A DNA stretch of 64,000 nucleotides from an uncultured Flavobacteriaceae bacterium (GTDB lineage Bacteria > Bacteroidota > Bacteroidia > Flavobacteriales > Flavobacteriaceae): assembly GCA_913045325.1 (NCBI GenBank), contig CAJWPZ010000002.1, forward strand, positions 109,108 to 173,107, given 5' to 3'. Shown piece by piece: positions 62,078-64,000 of this stretch. Positions within the stretch are counted from its first letter, which is position 1; each line of letters begins with the position of its first letter. The position numbers were made by a program, and so were the translations under genes. The notes beneath the pieces are model-generated. The model worked only from the letters and a program-made list of their open reading frames with translations, had not been told where the DNA came from and searched no databases.

Positions 62078-62983
62078 TTAAAAAACCTTGCTCAAAACTA
62101 GATGTACATTTATCAAAACAATACTAAAGACACCTGCTACAATGATTAATTTCAACATATTATGTAAGGTAAGAAAGTGGCTTCGTTTACTTGATTTCCA
62201 GAGAAAAAAATCAAAAAACAGCAATGCTATAATACTACCGTAGAAATAATAATCCATATACCCTATTGAAAAATACAACAGTAATAATACGGCAGGAATT
62301 AGCGTGGCAATACTCAGGGCGGTAAGCATGGTTTTGGCTACAACAACTCCATATACAACTGGAATGGTTTTATAATTTTGAGTCAAATCACCTTTAATGT
62401 TCTCTAAATCTTTGGTAAGCTCTTTCATGGCAATGAGCAAAAACAAGAAGGTTGCATGAACAAAAATTACATTGTTGAAATTTTGATAGTAAATAAACAC
62501 TGCAAAAAACGGTATGACCGCTAAAATGGCAGCGGTAAGGTTTCCTATAAATAAAAACTTCTTGAGTTTGTGGGAATAAAACCAAATTGCAAAAATGTAT
62601 ACCAAAAAGAATAGCACTGCTTTAAAAGAGACATAGCTTGCAAAGACAAGAGAAAGACAATTCAGAATAAAATACCCAGATAGCTTTGTGTTTTGGCTCA
62701 CCAATCTATCCAAAACTGTTTTAGCTGGCCTATTGATAAGATCTTTATCACTGTCATAAAAACTGTTGATGATATATCCTGCGGCAATCGCTGCAGCTGA
62801 GGATAAAACTAACATTAGTACATTGACATCAAAAAGAACATCACCAAGTGGTAGGGTAGGTGCCAAGATGTATATTGAAGTAAGGTATTGGGCTAGAATT
62901 ATAACCAAAATATTATAACCCCTTACAACAGAGAACAAGCTGAAAAACTTTAACATGATGTGTTTTTGTTTTCTGCTTAACAT
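62078..62983 (-). CDS. UbiA-type prenyltransferase (geranylgeranylglycerol-phosphate-like)
   Basis: 301 aa with about eight TM helices. The first Asp-rich motif is NSFYDSDKDLINRP near residue 78 (NxxxDxxxD). A second, weaker Asp site is KDLENIKGD near residue 194, matching the DxxxD-type second UbiA motif. Flavobacterial homologues are commonly labelled geranylgeranylglycerol-phosphate geranylgeranyltransferase by similarity to archaeal ether-lipid enzymes. The real prenyl acceptor is unproven and could be a quinone precursor. It follows mevalonate kinase by 25 nt, linking it to isoprenoid supply. I use ATG 62983; ATG 62956 (MLKFFSLFSVV) is an alternative. Confidence 0.82.
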   Translation of the reverse strand: MLSRKQKHIMLKFFSLFSVVRGYNILVIILAQYLTSIYILAPTLPLGDVLFDVNVLMLVLSSAAAIAAGYIINSFYDSDKDLINRPAKTVLDRLVSQNTKLSGYFILNCLSLVFASYVSFKAVLFFLVYIFAIWFYSHKLKKFLFIGNLTAAILAVIPFFAVFIYYQNFNNVIFVHATFLFLLIAMKELTKDLENIKGDLTQNYKTIPVVYGVVVAKTMLTALSIATLIPAVLLLLYFSIGYMDYYFYGSIIALLFFDFFLWKSSKRSHFLTLHNMLKLIIVAGVFSIVLINVHLVLSKVF

Positions 62984-63008
62984 AAAGATGAAATGAATTG
63001 AGCGTTAT

Positions 63009-63947
63009 CTAGAAATTATAAACCACTTCCAAGGTATGTCCCTTGAGTGCTGTTCGTGCCTTGTCAATGTCTTCGGTAAATCCTAACATGTAACCCCCGC
63101 CTCCCGAGCCGCATAGCTTGAGGTAGTAGGCATTGGTTTCAATCCCTTTTTTCCAAAGCGATTGGAAAGCTTTAGGAATCATTGGTTTAAAATTATCCAA
63201 AACTACTTTAGAGAGTTGCTTTACATTTGAGAAAAGAGAATTTACATCTCCTTTTAAAAAATCATGCACACAGGCATCTGTATGTTTTACAAATTGATTT
63301 TTTAACATATTTCTAAAGCCTTCTTGTTTCATTTTCTCCATAAAGATGTGTACCATAGGAGCTGTTTCTCCAACGATACCTGTGTCTAACAAAAACACAG
63401 CACCTTTGCCGTCTATTGTTTGAGAAGGTATGTTTGCACTTTCTATATCCTCAGTACTATTGATAAGTATAGGAAGGCTTAAATAACTATTTAATGGATC
63501 AAGACCAGAAGATTTACCATGAAAGAAAGATTCCATGGACGCAAAAATATTCTTTAATGCTAGTAACTTTTCACGAGTAAGATTTTCAAGTACAGTGATT
63601 TTTTGTATTGCATATTTATCATAAATAGCTGCAACTAGTGCGCCACTACTTCCAACACCATATCCCTGAGGAATACTGCTATCAAAATACATTCCTTGAT
63701 TGATGTCATTTTGTAATGCCTCTATATTAAAGGTAACAAGCGCGGGGTTGTCTTGTTGAAGCTGTTTTAAATACCCTGCAAAGTGATGCAAATTCTCGTT
63801 AGAACTTGTAGTAAGATCTGTTGGTTGAGTATCTGTTTTTAAGGCACCTTTAAAAAAATTGTAAGGGATAGAAAGTCCTTTTGAGTCTTTGATAATACCA
63901 TACTCTCCAAAGAGTAATATTTTTGAATAAAAAAGAGGACCTTTCAT
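63009..63947 (-). CDS. Mevalonate kinase (GHMP family)
   Basis: Phosphorylates mevalonate to 5-phosphomevalonate. 312 aa. SKILLFGEYGIIKDSKGLSIP near residue 8 (in parts) is the N-terminal GHMP block. PQGYGVGSSGAL at residues 93-104 is the ATP-binding motif. GKSSGLDPLNSYLS near residue 145 carries the catalytic Asp region, and the C-terminal LKLCGSGGGGYMLGF is GHMP motif 3. The start is ATG 63947; a TATCTTTG -7 box ends 5 nt upstream. With mvaA and the GYDIA kinase at 36-38 kb, it gives a mevalonate route split over two loci. Diphosphomevalonate decarboxylase is not in the window. Confidence 0.9.
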   Translation of the reverse strand: MKGPLFYSKILLFGEYGIIKDSKGLSIPYNFFKGALKTDTQPTDLTTSSNENLHHFAGYLKQLQQDNPALVTFNIEALQNDINQGMYFDSSIPQGYGVGSSGALVAAIYDKYAIQKITVLENLTREKLLALKNIFASMESFFHGKSSGLDPLNSYLSLPILINSTEDIESANIPSQTIDGKGAVFLLDTGIVGETAPMVHIFMEKMKQEGFRNMLKNQFVKHTDACVHDFLKGDVNSLFSNVKQLSKVVLDNFKPMIPKAFQSLWKKGIETNAYYLKLCGSGGGGYMLGFTEDIDKARTALKGHTLEVVYNF

Positions 63948-63952
63948 AAATA

Positions 63953-63960
63953 CAAAGATA
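63953..63960 (-). promoter_or_regulatory. -7 box of the mevalonate kinase gene (TATCTTTG)
   Basis: Perfect TAnnTTTG on the minus strand, ending 5 nt before the ATG; no clear -33 TTG is visible before the window end. Confidence 0.5.
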
Positions 63961-64000
63961 CTCTAAAACAGGAAATATATTGTTATGAAAATCCTAAAAA

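Overview
This AT-rich window looks like core chromosome from a marine member of the Flavobacteriaceae (Bacteroidota). The supporting evidence is: promoter -7 boxes of the TAnnTTTG type used by the Bacteroidota sigma factor; a mevalonate-pathway isoprenoid gene set of the flavobacterial type (class II HMG-CoA reductase, GYDIA-type GHMP kinase, mevalonate kinase); SusC/TonB-type receptors with a carboxypeptidase-regulatory-like domain; HYC_CC_PP and DUF3347 proteins; and a proteorhodopsin with its retinal-forming partner. I see no insertion sequence, prophage, integrase, CRISPR array or rRNA. One tRNA gene (Phe, anticodon GAA) is present.

Layout: 1-9.6 kb holds housekeeping genes (der partial, era, galE, folA, fabD, a sugar aminotransferase, waaA), a DUF2461 protein, a LexA/CI-like self-cleaving repressor with three operator-like palindromes at its promoter, and two small proteins. 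9.7-14.1 kb is a minus-strand metal (probably copper) cluster: DUF3347, HYC_CC_PP, HMA-MauE, TonB receptor, HMA. 14.3-16 kb has a GAF-type methionine-sulfoxide reductase and an orphan MacB-type permease. 16.3-23.5 kb is purH followed by the rod-shape set mreB-mreC-mreD-mrdA-rodA. 23.5-31.4 kb has an oligopeptide permease subunit, a tail-specific protease, surE, a small membrane protein, lpxB and comEC. 31.4-35.8 kb is a peptide-use set (thioredoxin-like, POT transporter, DPP4-like peptidase). 36-40 kb joins isoprenoid synthesis (mvaA and a GHMP kinase) to proteorhodopsin and, divergently, blh. 40-47.9 kb is a minus-strand envelope set (coaX, outer-membrane protein, TPR protein, lptC, small membrane protein, CNNM/CorC protein, PpiD-like chaperone). 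tRNA-Phe and an unrecognised HTH/TPR-like protein follow.

49.7-60.0 kb is the most notable region: a compact plus-strand arsenosugar biosynthesis locus. It contains an AhpD-like protein, radical SAM ArsS, a rhodanese, a TIGR04282-type glycosyltransferase, purine nucleoside phosphorylase, ArsM-type arsenite methyltransferase, a DUF547 protein, a TIGR04283-type glycosyltransferase, a MerT-like CC-motif membrane protein, two GT2 enzymes and a multi-spanning GT-C-like mannosyltransferase. The implied route is: ArsM methylates arsenite; ArsS joins dimethylarsenic to the 5'-deoxyadenosyl group of SAM; the phosphorylase could remove adenine; and the glycosyltransferases could attach the arsenoribose to an aglycone or lipid. 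The phosphorylase step and the role of the last three glycosyltransferases are inference.

60.0-64 kb (minus strand) holds mevalonate kinase, a UbiA-type prenyltransferase, a nitrilase-family enzyme and an RsuA/RluB-family pseudouridine synthase whose catalytic aspartate is replaced by glycine. Two transcription features recur. At three convergent gene pairs a strong minus-strand intrinsic terminator lies inside the last codons of the opposing gene. Several TAnnTTTG -7 boxes lie only 3-13 nt upstream of the start codon, which suggests leaderless or very short-leader mRNAs.
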